Shown here piece by piece: positions 51,867 to 62,788 of a DNA stretch of 64,000 bases. The stretch comes from Candidatus Dormiibacterota bacterium. Lineage in GTDB: Bacteria; Vulcanimicrobiota; Vulcanimicrobiia; Vulcanimicrobiales; Vulcanimicrobiaceae. Under the pieces are notes generated by a model. It searched no databases, was not told the DNA's origin, and saw nothing but the letters and a program-made list of their open reading frames with translations. Where the stretch lies: positions 1-64,000 of the forward strand of contig DATKRS010000003.1 in NCBI GenBank assembly GCA_035532035.1, given 5' to 3'. The position numbers and the translations under genes are program-made. Within the stretch, counting starts at the first letter, position 1; each line of letters begins with the position of its first letter.

Positions 51867-51961
51867 AGAATCTCCATCGCCCGGCGCAGCGAGGTGTTCG
51901 CGCCGGCGAGCCGGATCGCGAACGGCGTCCCGCGCTTCGCGATCGCGTTGCGTAGCGCCAT
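51791..51961 (-). pseudogene. STAS-domain C-terminal fragment
   Basis: The 57-codon frame MALRNAIAKRG...RLAGANTSLRRAMEILQLDEFVEYW resembles the second half of STAS (anti-sigma factor antagonist) domains, where the consensus ends in a helix and LxxLxLxxxF. The first half with the phosphorylated Ser is missing. It lies just downstream of the DUF3465 gene and overlaps the deacetylase 3' end on the other strand. It may be a decayed gene or a chance frame. Confidence 0.3.
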
Positions 51962-52005
51962 GAACGCGCTGATGAAGCGCTCCGTCCTACGCACTCCGCT
52001 CCGTT

Positions 52006-52335
52006 CTACGCATAGAGCCTCCCGCGCCACCGGATGAACCCGCCCGGATGGCGTCCGCTCGGATCGTGGTGCGTCCAATGAACGCGGGGTATATGGCCTG
52101 GATCGTGTACCATGACGCCCGCGACCTCGACGCTGTCGCCGCGTCGCACCGCAATCGGCGGCGCGAGGTTCACGTTGTCGATCACCTCGATCGGACCGGC
52201 GGCGCTGCGCACCCAAAACGACTCGTGCTCCGCATGGCTGCGGCGTCCGTAGAAGAAGTGCGGCGGGCCCTCGACGGTGGCGGCGAAATCGACCTGCGTC
52301 GGCGCGCTCGCGTGGTAGGCGGTGACGAGATTCAT
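52006..52335 (-). CDS. DUF3465-like protein
   Basis: A 109-residue soluble protein ending in VHWTHHDPSGRHPGGFIRWRGRLYA, the highly conserved signature of DUF3465, with VEGPPHFFYGRRSHAEHESFWV and NVNLAPPIAVRRGDSVEV before it, as in an OB-like fold. Family members are often exported, but no signal is visible here. The function is unknown. The start lies 20 bases from the divergent GNAT gene. Confidence 0.75.
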   Translation of the reverse strand: MNLVTAYHASAPTQVDFAATVEGPPHFFYGRRSHAEHESFWVRSAAGPIEVIDNVNLAPPIAVRRGDSVEVAGVMVHDPGHIPRVHWTHHDPSGRHPGGFIRWRGRLYA

Positions 52336-52355
52336 GGCGCACTCCCATCCCACGG

Positions 52356-52913
52356 ATGACCCGCGACGACAAGACCATCTCGAGTCCGCGCCTGTACCTC
52401 GCGCCCGTCGGGGCGTCCAACGCCGAGACGCTCTGGCGCTTGATGCAGACGCCCGAGTTGCGCACCTATCAGGATTTGCCGACGATGGCGCGCTCGCAGT
52501 TCGTCGGCCTCGTCTCCGCGCACACGCGGCACCCCGGATTGAACGGCCCGGGCCGCTACGAATGGCTGATCGAACGCGTCGAGGACGGAAGTCTCCTGGG
52601 CTGGGTCTCGTTGCGCGTGGCCGAGGGCACTTCAGATAATGGAGAGATCGGCTACAGCCTACTCCAGGAGTATCGCGGCCGCGGCTACGCGACCGAAGCG
52701 GTGCGCGCGCTGGTCGACGCGGCCTTTCAGCGGGCACGCCTGCGCCGCGTGCGCGCGTACTGTCTGCCGGAGAACGCACGCTCGCGCGCGCTTCTCGCGC
52801 GCATCGGTTTTCGCGAGGACGGGCGCTTGAAGCACGGGGCCTTGCTGCGCGGCCGCGCCGTCGACGTGCTCTGCTACACGCTGAACAACCCCTTGTCCCT
52901 CGCGTCAACCTGA
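52356..52913 (+). CDS. GNAT-family N-acetyltransferase
   Basis: A 185-residue RimJ/RimL-type acetyltransferase. The acetyl-CoA site is EIGYSLLQEYRGRGYATEAV, followed by LRRVRAYCLPENARSRALLARIGF, in which the Asn-Ala-x-Ser helix and GF turn are typical. It transfers an acetyl group to an amine, protein N-terminus or small molecule; the acceptor cannot be told. A REP-like repeat follows it. Confidence 0.87.
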   Translation: MTRDDKTISSPRLYLAPVGASNAETLWRLMQTPELRTYQDLPTMARSQFVGLVSAHTRHPGLNGPGRYEWLIERVEDGSLLGWVSLRVAEGTSDNGEIGYSLLQEYRGRGYATEAVRALVDAAFQRARLRRVRAYCLPENARSRALLARIGFREDGRLKHGALLRGRAVDVLCYTLNNPLSLAST

Positions 52914-52923
52914 TCTTCGACTC

Positions 52924-52955
52924 GTTACCCTGCCGCGCAGCGGCGGGTCGAAGGA
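52924..52955. repeat. REP-like element 1
   Basis: Begins GTTACCCTGCCGCGCAG and ends GGGTCGAAGGA. It resembles the elements at 55426 and 60084, all placed between genes and sharing a GTYAYCC start and a CGAAGG or CGAGGG end with an inner inverted repeat (GCCGC/GCGGC). Confidence 0.5.
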
Positions 52956-52995
52956 CGCCCTAAAGCTTCACGCTTGCTCTGCCGATAATCCAAGC

Positions 52996-53790
52996 ATGCC
53001 GCCCGGGAGCAATCAGCCGGCGGTCGTTCCGCGTGTCCTCGCCCATTATGCGAGCTGCGCGACGCTGCTGGACGCGAGCTTTGCCGGGTCTCCGATTGTA
53101 TTTGCGGACTTCCCGCGTGGCTTTCATGCGCCGCCGCGTTTTCGCGTCACGCAGCTGTGCCTGTCGACCGCTCGCATCGATTGGCTCGTGCAGCGCGAGT
53201 ACGCGATCGAGTTTCACAGCTGGGCTCCGTTGCCCGGCGAGCCAGAACGCCTGCGCTTCGGACGCATCCTCTTGGAGCCGCCTCGCGCGGACCGCGGCTT
53301 CGCGCAGATGAAAGAGGCCGCGCTCGTGATGCGCGAGCAACTGCGCACCGCCGCGGACTGCGACGCGATTCCGTTGCTCGACGGCACCGGCGGCATCGCT
53401 CTCTGGCTGCCCTTGCTCGACGCGCCGCTCGCCACGAAGGTGCGGGCGCGTCTGCAGCGTCTCTGCGCGCGCGCCGCAGCGCTTCACCCGCGGCTGCTCT
53501 GCAGCGGCGCGCTTCCATCCGAGAAACGCGTCCGTCTCGACGCCTCGACGAATGCCGCCGGGCAGTACAGCCCGCTGCCCTACAGCCTGCGCGGAACCCC
53601 GGCCCTGCCCGTCTGCACCCCGGTGACTTGGGACGAACTCAAATCGCTGCGCGCGCCCGTCGTCTGCACCGCGGAGAGCTGGCCCGCGCGTTTCGATGCC
53701 TGCGGGGATCTCTTCGCTGCGGGCGCCGCGGCGCTCGCTCAGCAGCGCCTGCGGACGCGGCGTCCCGCTGCGTCGGAATCCGCCCTCTGA
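52996..53790 (+). CDS. Degenerate LigD-polymerase-like protein
   Basis: A 264-residue protein with the outline of the primase-polymerase (AEP) domain of LigD, used in bacterial end joining. The C-terminal NAAGQYSPLPYSLRGTPALPV and TPVTWDELKSL match the LigD-pol ending (AP.YS.RARPGAPV, P..WDEL), and the middle FGRILLEPPRADRGF and LLDGTGGIALWLPLL fall where FDLDPP and SGGKGLHVVVPL are expected. Both catalytic Asp residues of DxD and the active-site His are absent, so it should be inactive. The N-terminal RVLAHYASCATLLDASFAGSP is shared with the broken gene at 61669. No Ku or ligase gene is near. Confidence 0.55.
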   Translation: MPPGSNQPAVVPRVLAHYASCATLLDASFAGSPIVFADFPRGFHAPPRFRVTQLCLSTARIDWLVQREYAIEFHSWAPLPGEPERLRFGRILLEPPRADRGFAQMKEAALVMREQLRTAADCDAIPLLDGTGGIALWLPLLDAPLATKVRARLQRLCARAAALHPRLLCSGALPSEKRVRLDASTNAAGQYSPLPYSLRGTPALPVCTPVTWDELKSLRAPVVCTAESWPARFDACGDLFAAGAAALAQQRLRTRRPAASESAL

Positions 53791-53885
53791 CGCACCGCCA
53801 ATAGGCCCTTCGTATGGGGGGGAGCGCGCTAGGTGCCGGGGAAGCGCGAAAACCAGGGGAGTGAGTGCCAGGAGGGCCCACCACG

Positions 53886-54107
53886 ATGCTCTGTCTGAAT
53901 CGGAAGGTGCGCGAGTCGATTTACATCGGCGATGACATTCGCATCGTCGTGATCGAGATCAAGCACAACGTCGTCAAACTGGGAATCGAGGCGCCGCAGG
54001 GCGTTTCGGTGCTGCGCTCCGAGCTACGCGAGGGGGAGCGTGTCGCAAACGCCATCATCCGCGGCGAGATCCCGAGCGGCAGCGTCGAGCGCAGCGAACG
54101 CACGTAA
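53886..54107 (+). CDS. csrA: Carbon storage regulator CsrA
   Basis: A 73-residue RNA-binding dimer that blocks translation of GGA-containing messages, here starting MLCLNRKVRESIYIGDDIRI and including VKLGIEAPQGVSVLRSEL. An AGGAGG lies ten bases before the ATG within CCAGGAGGGC, itself a GGA site that CsrA could bind to control its own message. CsrA often restrains flagellin in flagellated bacteria. The last 84 bases overlap the convergent gene. Confidence 0.93.
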   Translation: MLCLNRKVRESIYIGDDIRIVVIEIKHNVVKLGIEAPQGVSVLRSELREGERVANAIIRGEIPSGSVERSERT

Positions 54108-54830
54108 CCCCTCGAGCGTCGCGGCGGCGATACGCGCGTCGCGCAAGCCGCGCAGCTCCATGAGGAACCCGGTCTGCTCCTCGGAGATATCCTGGCCCCG
54201 CGCCGCGCGCGCGAGCCGGTTCAGCGCCTGCGCCTGACGCGCTAAGCCGGCATCCCCGCCCGCGCCGTCGAGCGCGCACGCGAGGGCGCACGCGAAGAGA
54301 GCCTGCCGAAGCGACGCCGGCGCCGGACGCCGAAAGATGTATTCGAAGTAACCGCGGGCGGCGCGCGCGAACTCGCGGTACGATGACGCCGCCTCGTGCT
54401 CGAGGCAATTCGTCTGGCGCGAAACGTGGATCGGCTCGGTTCCGAGCGCGCGCGTCGTCCCGGCCCATATCTGCGGAACGATGCGGATTGGCTCCTCGCC
54501 CGATTCGACGCGTAGCTTCCAGATGAACGCCGTGCGCGCCGCCGGCTCGAGCCGCGCGATCTCGCATCCCTCGCCGAAGAACCTGGTGCCGTCGATGCGC
54601 ACTGCGTCGTGAAAGAGGGTGCGCTCGACGAACGAGGTTCCGAAAGGCACCGGTACGGCGAGGTTGACGTCGCAGACCGTCTCGGAAGAGCAATTGATCA
54701 GGACGAGCGTGAGCGAGAGCGTGCCGCCCGCCTGGACGGTTCGGCGCGGCGACGCAAGCAGGGTTACGTGAAGCGGCGCAAACGGCGCAAAGACGGTCTC
54801 ACCGGCGAACGAGCGCGAGATGCGATGCAC
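54024..54830 (-). CDS. Hypothetical protein with beta-sandwich and helical parts
   Basis: A 268-residue protein. The first half is beta-rich (LHVTLLASPRRTVQAGGTLSLTLVLINCSSETVCDVNLAVPVP), like a DUF11 or immunoglobulin-type domain, and the second half is helical (LRQALFACALACALDGAG; ISEEQTGFLMELRGLRDARIAAATLEGL). No signal peptide is seen. The GTG start overlaps the cysteine dioxygenase stop by one base (TAGTG), so the two are co-expressed. Its end overlaps csrA by 84 bases on the other strand. No family is recognised. Confidence 0.6.
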   Translation of the reverse strand: MHRISRSFAGETVFAPFAPLHVTLLASPRRTVQAGGTLSLTLVLINCSSETVCDVNLAVPVPFGTSFVERTLFHDAVRIDGTRFFGEGCEIARLEPAARTAFIWKLRVESGEEPIRIVPQIWAGTTRALGTEPIHVSRQTNCLEHEAASSYREFARAARGYFEYIFRRPAPASLRQALFACALACALDGAGGDAGLARQAQALNRLARAARGQDISEEQTGFLMELRGLRDARIAAATLEGLRAFAALDAAARDLAADDGVCDTLPLA

Positions 54831-55396
54831 TAAAAAGGAGCGTTAAAGGTATCGACGCGCATCTCCCGCGCTTCGCGCGCGGCTTCGTCGAAGATCAAGC
54901 ACGACGTGTACGGCCGGACGTAGACGTGAATCGAAATCGCACCATCGCACTGCGGCGAGACGCGCACGCGATGGATGTCGCGCTCGCGCTCGAAGCGAAA
55001 ATCCGGCATGCCGACGGTGACGCCCGGCGTCGTCGCGACGCGCTCCACGACGGCGTGACCGGGCGCGCGCGTGCCGCCGATCTGCCGGTAATCCTCGACA
55101 ACGAAGACGCCGGAGTGCGCGACCATCCAGCAGCGCTGCCCGGCATGGTCGTGAATCGGCGTCGAGCTCGCCGTCGGCCAGTGCAGCGCGAGCACTTCGA
55201 CCTCAGGCGTGCGGTGGATCAGCGTGCGCGTGTACTCGCCGGCCGGGTCGACATTGACGTAGCGCGCCACGTCCGCGTCGCGAATCCTGACTTCCGTCAG
55301 CAAGCGCATCATCGGTTCGGTGGCAAAACCGTAATCGGCGAAGCCGAGCACGGCCGACACGAACTCATCTAAGGAAACGAGCCCCGTCTGCATCAT
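54830..55396 (-). CDS. Cysteine dioxygenase
   Basis: A 188-residue cupin of the type I cysteine dioxygenase family, which adds O2 to the thiol of cysteine to make cysteine sulfinate. The iron ligands His82 and His84 are in TPIHDHAGQRCW and the third is His142 in DIHRV. Cys89, in QRCW, is placed like the Cys that forms the Cys-Tyr link in other members. Related 3-mercaptopropionate dioxygenases share these motifs, so the substrate is likely but not certain. Confidence 0.85.
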   Translation of the reverse strand: MMQTGLVSLDEFVSAVLGFADYGFATEPMMRLLTEVRIRDADVARYVNVDPAGEYTRTLIHRTPEVEVLALHWPTASSTPIHDHAGQRCWMVAHSGVFVVEDYRQIGGTRAPGHAVVERVATTPGVTVGMPDFRFERERDIHRVRVSPQCDGAISIHVYVRPYTSCLIFDEAAREAREMRVDTFNAPF

Positions 55397-55425
55397 CCAC
55401 GTGGGTCTTCGGTGCCCGCCCCCGG

Positions 55426-55465
55426 GTCACCCCGAGCGCTGCGCGTTAGCACGGCAGGCGAAGGG
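55426..55465. repeat. REP-like element 2
   Basis: Starts GTCACCCCGAGCGCTGCGC and ends GGCAGGCGAAGGG. It aligns with the element at 60084 (GTCATCCTGAGCGTAGCGC ... CGAGGGA). It lies in the 147-base gap between the cysteine dioxygenase start and the membrane protein gene, which otherwise holds nothing I can name. Confidence 0.5.
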
Positions 55466-55543
55466 CGGTGGCCGTTCGGCTAGCCGCGTCTTCGAACAAA
55501 ATGCGGCACCGGAATCCAGAAATGGCCCGAGCCCGACAGACTC

Positions 55544-55831
55544 CTAGAGATGCCGAAAGTAGACGATCGCGAGAACCGCGATCAGGCCGCAACCCTGCAG
55601 CGCCAACACCCGGAGCGCCGGCAGCGGCCGCTTCGGCAGCCACGTCGCCGCGAAAAGGACGATGATGAGAACCTGCAGCGGCATTAGGATCTGGAACAGG
55701 TGCGCACCGGTGCCCTCGTCGGGCTGGCGGATGAGCGTACCGCCGACGATCCCGATCGCGAACGCGGTAAGGAAGCCCGCCGAGATCAGCAGCGGAACGA
55801 ACGCGCTCGGCCGCCGCAATAATGCAAGCAT
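55544..55831 (-). CDS. Small three-helix membrane protein
   Basis: A 95-residue protein with three membrane segments (FVPLLISAGFLTAFAIGIVGG; FQILMPLQVLIIVLFAATWL; VLALQGCGLIAVLAIVYF). A perfect 13-base inverted repeat lies directly against its ATG, which suggests tight repressor control. No regulator gene is adjacent. The function is unknown. Confidence 0.6.
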   Translation of the reverse strand: MLALLRRPSAFVPLLISAGFLTAFAIGIVGGTLIRQPDEGTGAHLFQILMPLQVLIIVLFAATWLPKRPLPALRVLALQGCGLIAVLAIVYFRHL

Positions 55832-55858
55832 CGCTAACTTTGTACTACAAAGTTAGCG
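55832..55858. promoter_or_regulatory. Operator-like 27-base palindrome
   Basis: CGCTAACTTTGTA (55832-55844) and TACAAAGTTAGCG (55846-55858) are perfect inverted repeats around one central base. The site touches the start codon of the minus-strand membrane protein gene. The ACTTTGTA/TACAAAGT core is like operators of small winged-helix repressors such as PadR; that match is from general knowledge and not tested. Confidence 0.6.
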
Positions 55859-55887
55859 AAAAGCACAAGATAGCGGCGCGCTAGCGG

Positions 55888-55916
55888 TTGACGCTCCCCG
55901 GCACCGGCGGTATGAT
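55888..55916 (+). promoter_or_regulatory. Promoter of rpoB
   Basis: TTGACG (55888-55893) and TATGAT (55911-55916) are separated by exactly 17 bases, a strong sigma-70-type promoter. Transcription should start near 55923, giving a leader of about 130 bases before the rpoB ATG. The leader is GC-rich with possible hairpins but no recognised riboswitch. Confidence 0.8.
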
Positions 55917-56054
55917 GTCCTCCTATGCCCCAGGGCGGGTGATCCCACAACCGATTTCAGGACGAGTGCGTCCGGGCCGGCCGGTCGACCTTGTCCTTTT
56001 TGGCGTGCACGCGGGTTTCATAGATTCTTCTAGGCTTTCAGAAAAGGATCGTAG

Positions 56055-60077
<4,023 letters not shown>

Positions 60078-60083
60078 CCCAGC

Positions 60084-60123
60084 GTCATCCTGAGCGTAGC
60101 GCCGAAGGCGCGAAGTCGAGGGA
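60084..60123. repeat. REP-like element 3
   Basis: Begins GTCATCCTGAGCGTAGCGC and ends CGAAGTCGAGGGA, with a GCGCC/GGCGC inner stem. It lies directly after the rpoB stop. This is a form of intergenic repeat often seen in bacteria and it recurs at 52924 and 55426. Confidence 0.6.
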
Positions 60124-60138
60124 AGCGCATCAAAGGTT

Positions 60139-60158
60139 GGGCCCGCTACCGCGGGCCC
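60139..60158 (+). terminator. Hairpin after rpoB
   Basis: GGGCCCGC and GCGGGCCC make a perfect eight-base stem with a four-base TACC loop, 62 bases after rpoB. Only two T follow, so the T-run is weak. It supports the idea that the rpoB transcript ends here and does not continue into rpoC. Confidence 0.65.
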
Positions 60159-60215
60159 TTCGCGTCTCGCGAACGCGACCTACCCGAGTTTGCATGGCAC
60201 GAGCCGTTGTGACCG

Positions 60216-60914
60216 TTATTCTAGCGGCCGCAGCGGCGAGCAGCAGCGCTTATACTTTTTTGCGCTACCGCAAGGACAAGGATCGTTTGCCCGCACTTTG
60301 GCGGCCGTGCGTCGTATCGGCGCTGCGGGTGCGCGATGAGATGCGAGGTACGCCTGCCACCAGTCGTAAATATCGAGAGCGCAGTCGGCAAGCGCATCGA
60401 GCGCCTTGCGATAGCGCTTCGGCTGGCGCACCGGATCGAGGACGTCGTCTTCGTCGGGTTCGCACAGATTGAGAATCGGCGTAAAGCACTTCGTGATCTC
60501 GGCGCTCTCCGTCGCGTTGGTCCAATCGTCCATGTGTTCGCCGACCCAATCCATGTAGCCCGCGCACCAATCGTCGGCATAGTCGACGGTGTCCGGCGGT
60601 TCGCCGATGCGGTCGATCATGATGCGAAAGTTGTCTTCCGATTGCAGATCCGCGGCGACCTCATTGTGAAACCGCATGAGCAAGGTCATTCCGCGCTGCG
60701 CCTGCTCGATATCTGCCCAACCGGGGCCTTCGAGCCCGCCGAACACGAACGGTACCCATTGGGAAGGCGGCACGAGCGGACCCGAGAGAACGGCGGTCAG
60801 CAGCCCGTGTAGCCACGTAATGGAGCCGCCGTGCGAGCCGCCGGGATTGCGCGCCTGCATCAGCGCTTCAAGCTCGTCACGCTCCGCGGCCGTAAGGCGA
60901 TCGTGCACAATCAT
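60216..60914 (-). CDS. UPF0149 (YecA-type) protein with SEC-C motif
   Basis: A 232-residue protein. The N-terminal UPF0149 region (LTAAERDELEALMQARNP; ITWLHGLLTAVLSGPLVPPSQW; WCAGYMDWVGEH) is followed by a C-terminal SEC-C zinc-binding motif (NDPCPCGSAKKYKRCC, residues about 211-226). SEC-C motifs bind SecB or ribosomes in other proteins, and YecA of E. coli binds ribosomes. The function is otherwise unknown. It is divergent from the toxin-antitoxin pair. Confidence 0.88.
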   Translation of the reverse strand: MIVHDRLTAAERDELEALMQARNPGGSHGGSITWLHGLLTAVLSGPLVPPSQWVPFVFGGLEGPGWADIEQAQRGMTLLMRFHNEVAADLQSEDNFRIMIDRIGEPPDTVDYADDWCAGYMDWVGEHMDDWTNATESAEITKCFTPILNLCEPDEDDVLDPVRQPKRYRKALDALADCALDIYDWWQAYLASHRAPAAPIRRTAAKVRANDPCPCGSAKKYKRCCSPLRPLE

Positions 60915-60937
60915 GGCGATGCGGTCTTTTCGCGGTC

Positions 60938-60966
60938 TTGCACCCGAAGTCCCAATTGTATATACT
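60938..60966 (+). promoter_or_regulatory. Promoter of the mazEF-like pair
   Basis: TTGCAC (60938-60943) and TATACT (60961-60966) are exactly 17 bases apart, a good sigma-70-type promoter. The -10 lies within the inverted repeat at 60955-60979, so binding there would block RNA polymerase. Confidence 0.7.
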
Positions 60967-60979
60967 AAGGATATACAAT
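60955..60979. promoter_or_regulatory. Toxin-antitoxin operator
   Basis: ATTGTATAT and ATATACAAT are perfect nine-base inverted repeats with a seven-base spacer, over the -10 element. AbrB-type MazE antitoxins repress their own promoter through AT-rich palindromes of this kind. Confidence 0.7.
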
Positions 60980-60997
60980 GAAAGCGACGCGTTCGCA

Positions 60998-61234
60998 GTG
61001 CCCATAACGATTTCGCGCTGGGGGAACAGCCTGGGCGTCCGCCTTCCGAAAGATGCGCTCGCTCGTGCGCATCTGCGCGAAGGGGACGCGCTTCTGGTCG
61101 AGGCCACCGAAGAGGGGCTTCTCCTGAGAGCCGCGGCTCGCTCGAATCTCGAGACGCTCCTAGCGGCGATCACACCGGAGAACCTCCACGGCGAGACCGA
61201 GACCGGCAGCCCTGTCGGGAAGGAGCTGTGGTGA
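60998..61234 (+). CDS. AbrB/MazE-type antitoxin
   Basis: A 78-residue protein with a swapped-hairpin DNA-binding domain (ITISRWGNSLGVRLPKDALARAHLREGDALLVEATEEGL) and a flexible C-terminal part that should bind the toxin. The GTG at 60998 gives the typical start. A nine-codon frame that begins at an ATG (60978) overlaps this start and might affect translation. The toxin gene starts within its end. Confidence 0.85.
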   Translation: MPITISRWGNSLGVRLPKDALARAHLREGDALLVEATEEGLLLRAAARSNLETLLAAITPENLHGETETGSPVGKELW

Positions 61235-61575
61235 GCCAAGACTACGTTCCGGACGCCGGCCATGTGATCTGGATCGATTTCGATCCTCAAGCAGGGCGCG
61301 AGCAACGCGGGCACCGGCCGGCGCTCGTGCTATCACCTGCCTCGTACAACGCGAAGACGTCGCTGCTTCTCGCTTGCCCCATCACCGCCAGCGCAAAGGG
61401 GTATCCGTTTGAAGTTGCATTGAGAAGCACGCCGAGCGCAAAGGGCGTTGTGCTCTCGGATCACGTCAAATCGCTCGATTGGCGCGCTCGGCGCGCGCGG
61501 TTCAAGGCGAGGGCCACATCGCAGACAACGCAAGCCGTCCGGGAAAAACTTGCTACGTTGCTCGGCGGCGTTTAG
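61231..61575 (+). CDS. MazF-type endoribonuclease toxin
   Basis: A 114-residue toxin of the MazF/PemK family, which cuts RNA at short sequences. The signature is GHVIWIDFDPQAGREQRGHRPALVLSPASYN, with the catalytic Arg in EQRGHRPALV and a Thr in CPITAS, then GVVLSDHVKSLDW. The GTG at 61231 has AGGAG five bases upstream; another GTG three bases earlier is also possible. It overlaps the antitoxin stop, as usual for coupled pairs. Confidence 0.9.
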   Translation: MSQDYVPDAGHVIWIDFDPQAGREQRGHRPALVLSPASYNAKTSLLLACPITASAKGYPFEVALRSTPSAKGVVLSDHVKSLDWRARRARFKARATSQTTQAVREKLATLLGGV

Positions 61576-61668
61576 GGTACGAGGGCGGCATAAGCCTTTA
61601 CCAACTCCGTACATAGCGAATAGCCTAACCGCCAAGAGCATCGTCGCTTAGCCGGTAAACTAAGCGGC

Positions 61669-61861
61669 ATGGAGTTGCTAACGGGAGTGAGCAGCGACGC
61701 ACCGATGATGCCGCGCGTGCTGGCGCATTACGCCGCGGTCGCGCCATTGCTGGAAGCGAGTTTCGCCGGCGCGCCCATCGTTTACAGAAACCATCCTGTG
61801 GGCCTCGACACGCCGGGGCTCTTTCGCGTTACGTCGCTCGAGCTGGAAGCTAAGACGCTCC
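61669..61861 (+). pseudogene. LigD-polymerase-like N-terminal fragment
   Basis: The first 62 or so residues (PRVLAHYAAVAPLLEASFAGAPIVY and PGLFRVTSLEL) match the start of the protein encoded at 52996 (PRVLAHYASCATLLDASFAGSPIVF, PPRFRVTQL). After about 61861 the match stops, and the frame reads through the remnant of another gene in the wrong frame. It is therefore a truncated paralogue. Confidence 0.65.
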
Positions 61862-62038
61862 TCCGATCGCGAGATCGCGTTCATGGCAGGATCGCTGCCG
61901 GGCGAGTTCCACGCGGATCCCGCCGACCGCCTCATCGTGGCAACGGCGATCGTACGGGGCTTGCGCTTGGTGACGCGCGATCGCCGCATTCTCGACTACG
62001 CGAAGCGGAGCCGTTCGTTTCCCGCAGCCGCCTGCTGA
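61862..62038 (+). pseudogene. VapC/PIN toxin C-terminal fragment
   Basis: In a different frame from the fragment before it, the sequence reads SDREIAFMAGSLPGEFHADP followed by ADRLIVATAIVRGLRLVTRD and RRILDYAKRS up to a stop. The motif LPGEFHADPADRLIVATA is the conserved last part of VapC-like PIN nucleases. The first two-thirds, with the first catalytic acidic residues, are absent. The two fragments join directly, which suggests a deletion. Confidence 0.7.
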
Positions 62039-62085
62039 AAGTGGCGCAGATGGGCGCCCCTTTCGCCGTACGCGGAGATTCAATA

Positions 62086-62114
62086 TTGACTAAATGGACT
62101 TAGTCCACTAAAAT
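62086..62114 (+). promoter_or_regulatory. Promoter of the Phd/VapC-like pair
   Basis: TTGACT (62086-62091) and TAAAAT (62109-62114) are exactly 17 bases apart. The start of transcription should fall about seven bases further, at or next to the GTG start codon (62121), so the message is probably leaderless. No ribosome binding site is present. Confidence 0.7.
62095..62107. promoter_or_regulatory. Operator in the promoter spacer
   Basis: TGGACT-T-AGTCCA is a perfect 13-base palindrome in the spacer between -35 and -10. It should be the binding site of the Phd-type antitoxin, which represses its own operon. Confidence 0.6.
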
Positions 62115-62120
62115 GCCAGT

Positions 62121-62354
62121 GTGAAACAGGTCAACATTCACGACGCCAAGACGCATTTCTCTGCACTGATCGCAGACGTTCAAGAAGGCGAGAGCGTCGT
62201 GATTGCCAAGGCCGGCAAACCGGTCGCAAAGCTGACGCGTGCGCTGGAGCGCCCGGCGAAGCGCGAGCTCGGATATGACGAAGGCTTGGAGTACTGGATC
62301 GCGCCCGACTTCGACGAGTACGTACCAGAAGAGTTCGGCGCATACGCGCGATGA
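62121..62354 (+). CDS. Phd/YefM-type antitoxin
   Basis: A 77-residue antitoxin. The first 55 residues (VNIHDAKTHFSALIADVQEGESVVIAKAGKPVAKL) form the Phd/YefM DNA-binding domain. The C-terminal part (DEGLEYWIAPDFDEYVPEEFGAY) is the acidic tail that wraps the toxin. It starts at a GTG and overlaps the toxin gene by four bases. Confidence 0.9.
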   Translation: MKQVNIHDAKTHFSALIADVQEGESVVIAKAGKPVAKLTRALERPAKRELGYDEGLEYWIAPDFDEYVPEEFGAYAR

Positions 62355-62746
62355 AGCTGTTGCTCGATACGCATTGCTGGCTTTGGCTCGGCCTCGAGCC
62401 AAAGCGGCTGGGCCGCAAGACGCGCGCCCTGCTCACCGATCTCGCGAACGAGACGCATCTCTCGGTCGCGAGTGTGTGGGAAATCGTCTTGAAGGATGCG
62501 CGCGGCAAGCTCCGCCTACCAATGCAAGCGGCGACCTACGTCCGAACGCGGCTGCGCATTTCGCAGACAATCCCACTCGGCGTCACGCTCGATCACGTGC
62601 TCGCCGTCGGCCAGCTGCCGGATATCCATCGGGATCCCTTCGACCGTCTGCTCGTGGCGCAGGCGCACGTCGAGAATATGACGATCGTCACCGCCGATCG
62701 GAGAATCGCTCGATACAACGTCCTCGTCCACGATGCAGGCTCCTAG
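62351..62746 (+). CDS. VapC-family PIN ribonuclease toxin
   Basis: A 131-residue PIN-domain toxin. The acidic site residues are Asp6 in LLLDTHCWLW, Glu in ASVWEIVLKDARGKL, and Asp in HRDPFDRLLVAQA and VTADRRI. These toxins cut tRNA or rRNA. It pairs with the Phd-type antitoxin, a common combination. The broken PIN gene just upstream shows an earlier TA module at the same place. Confidence 0.92.
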   Translation: MKLLLDTHCWLWLGLEPKRLGRKTRALLTDLANETHLSVASVWEIVLKDARGKLRLPMQAATYVRTRLRISQTIPLGVTLDHVLAVGQLPDIHRDPFDRLLVAQAHVENMTIVTADRRIARYNVLVHDAGS

Positions 62747-62788
62747 GGCCAAAACCGTGGCACGGCGTATATTGCAGAGGTGAGAAGC

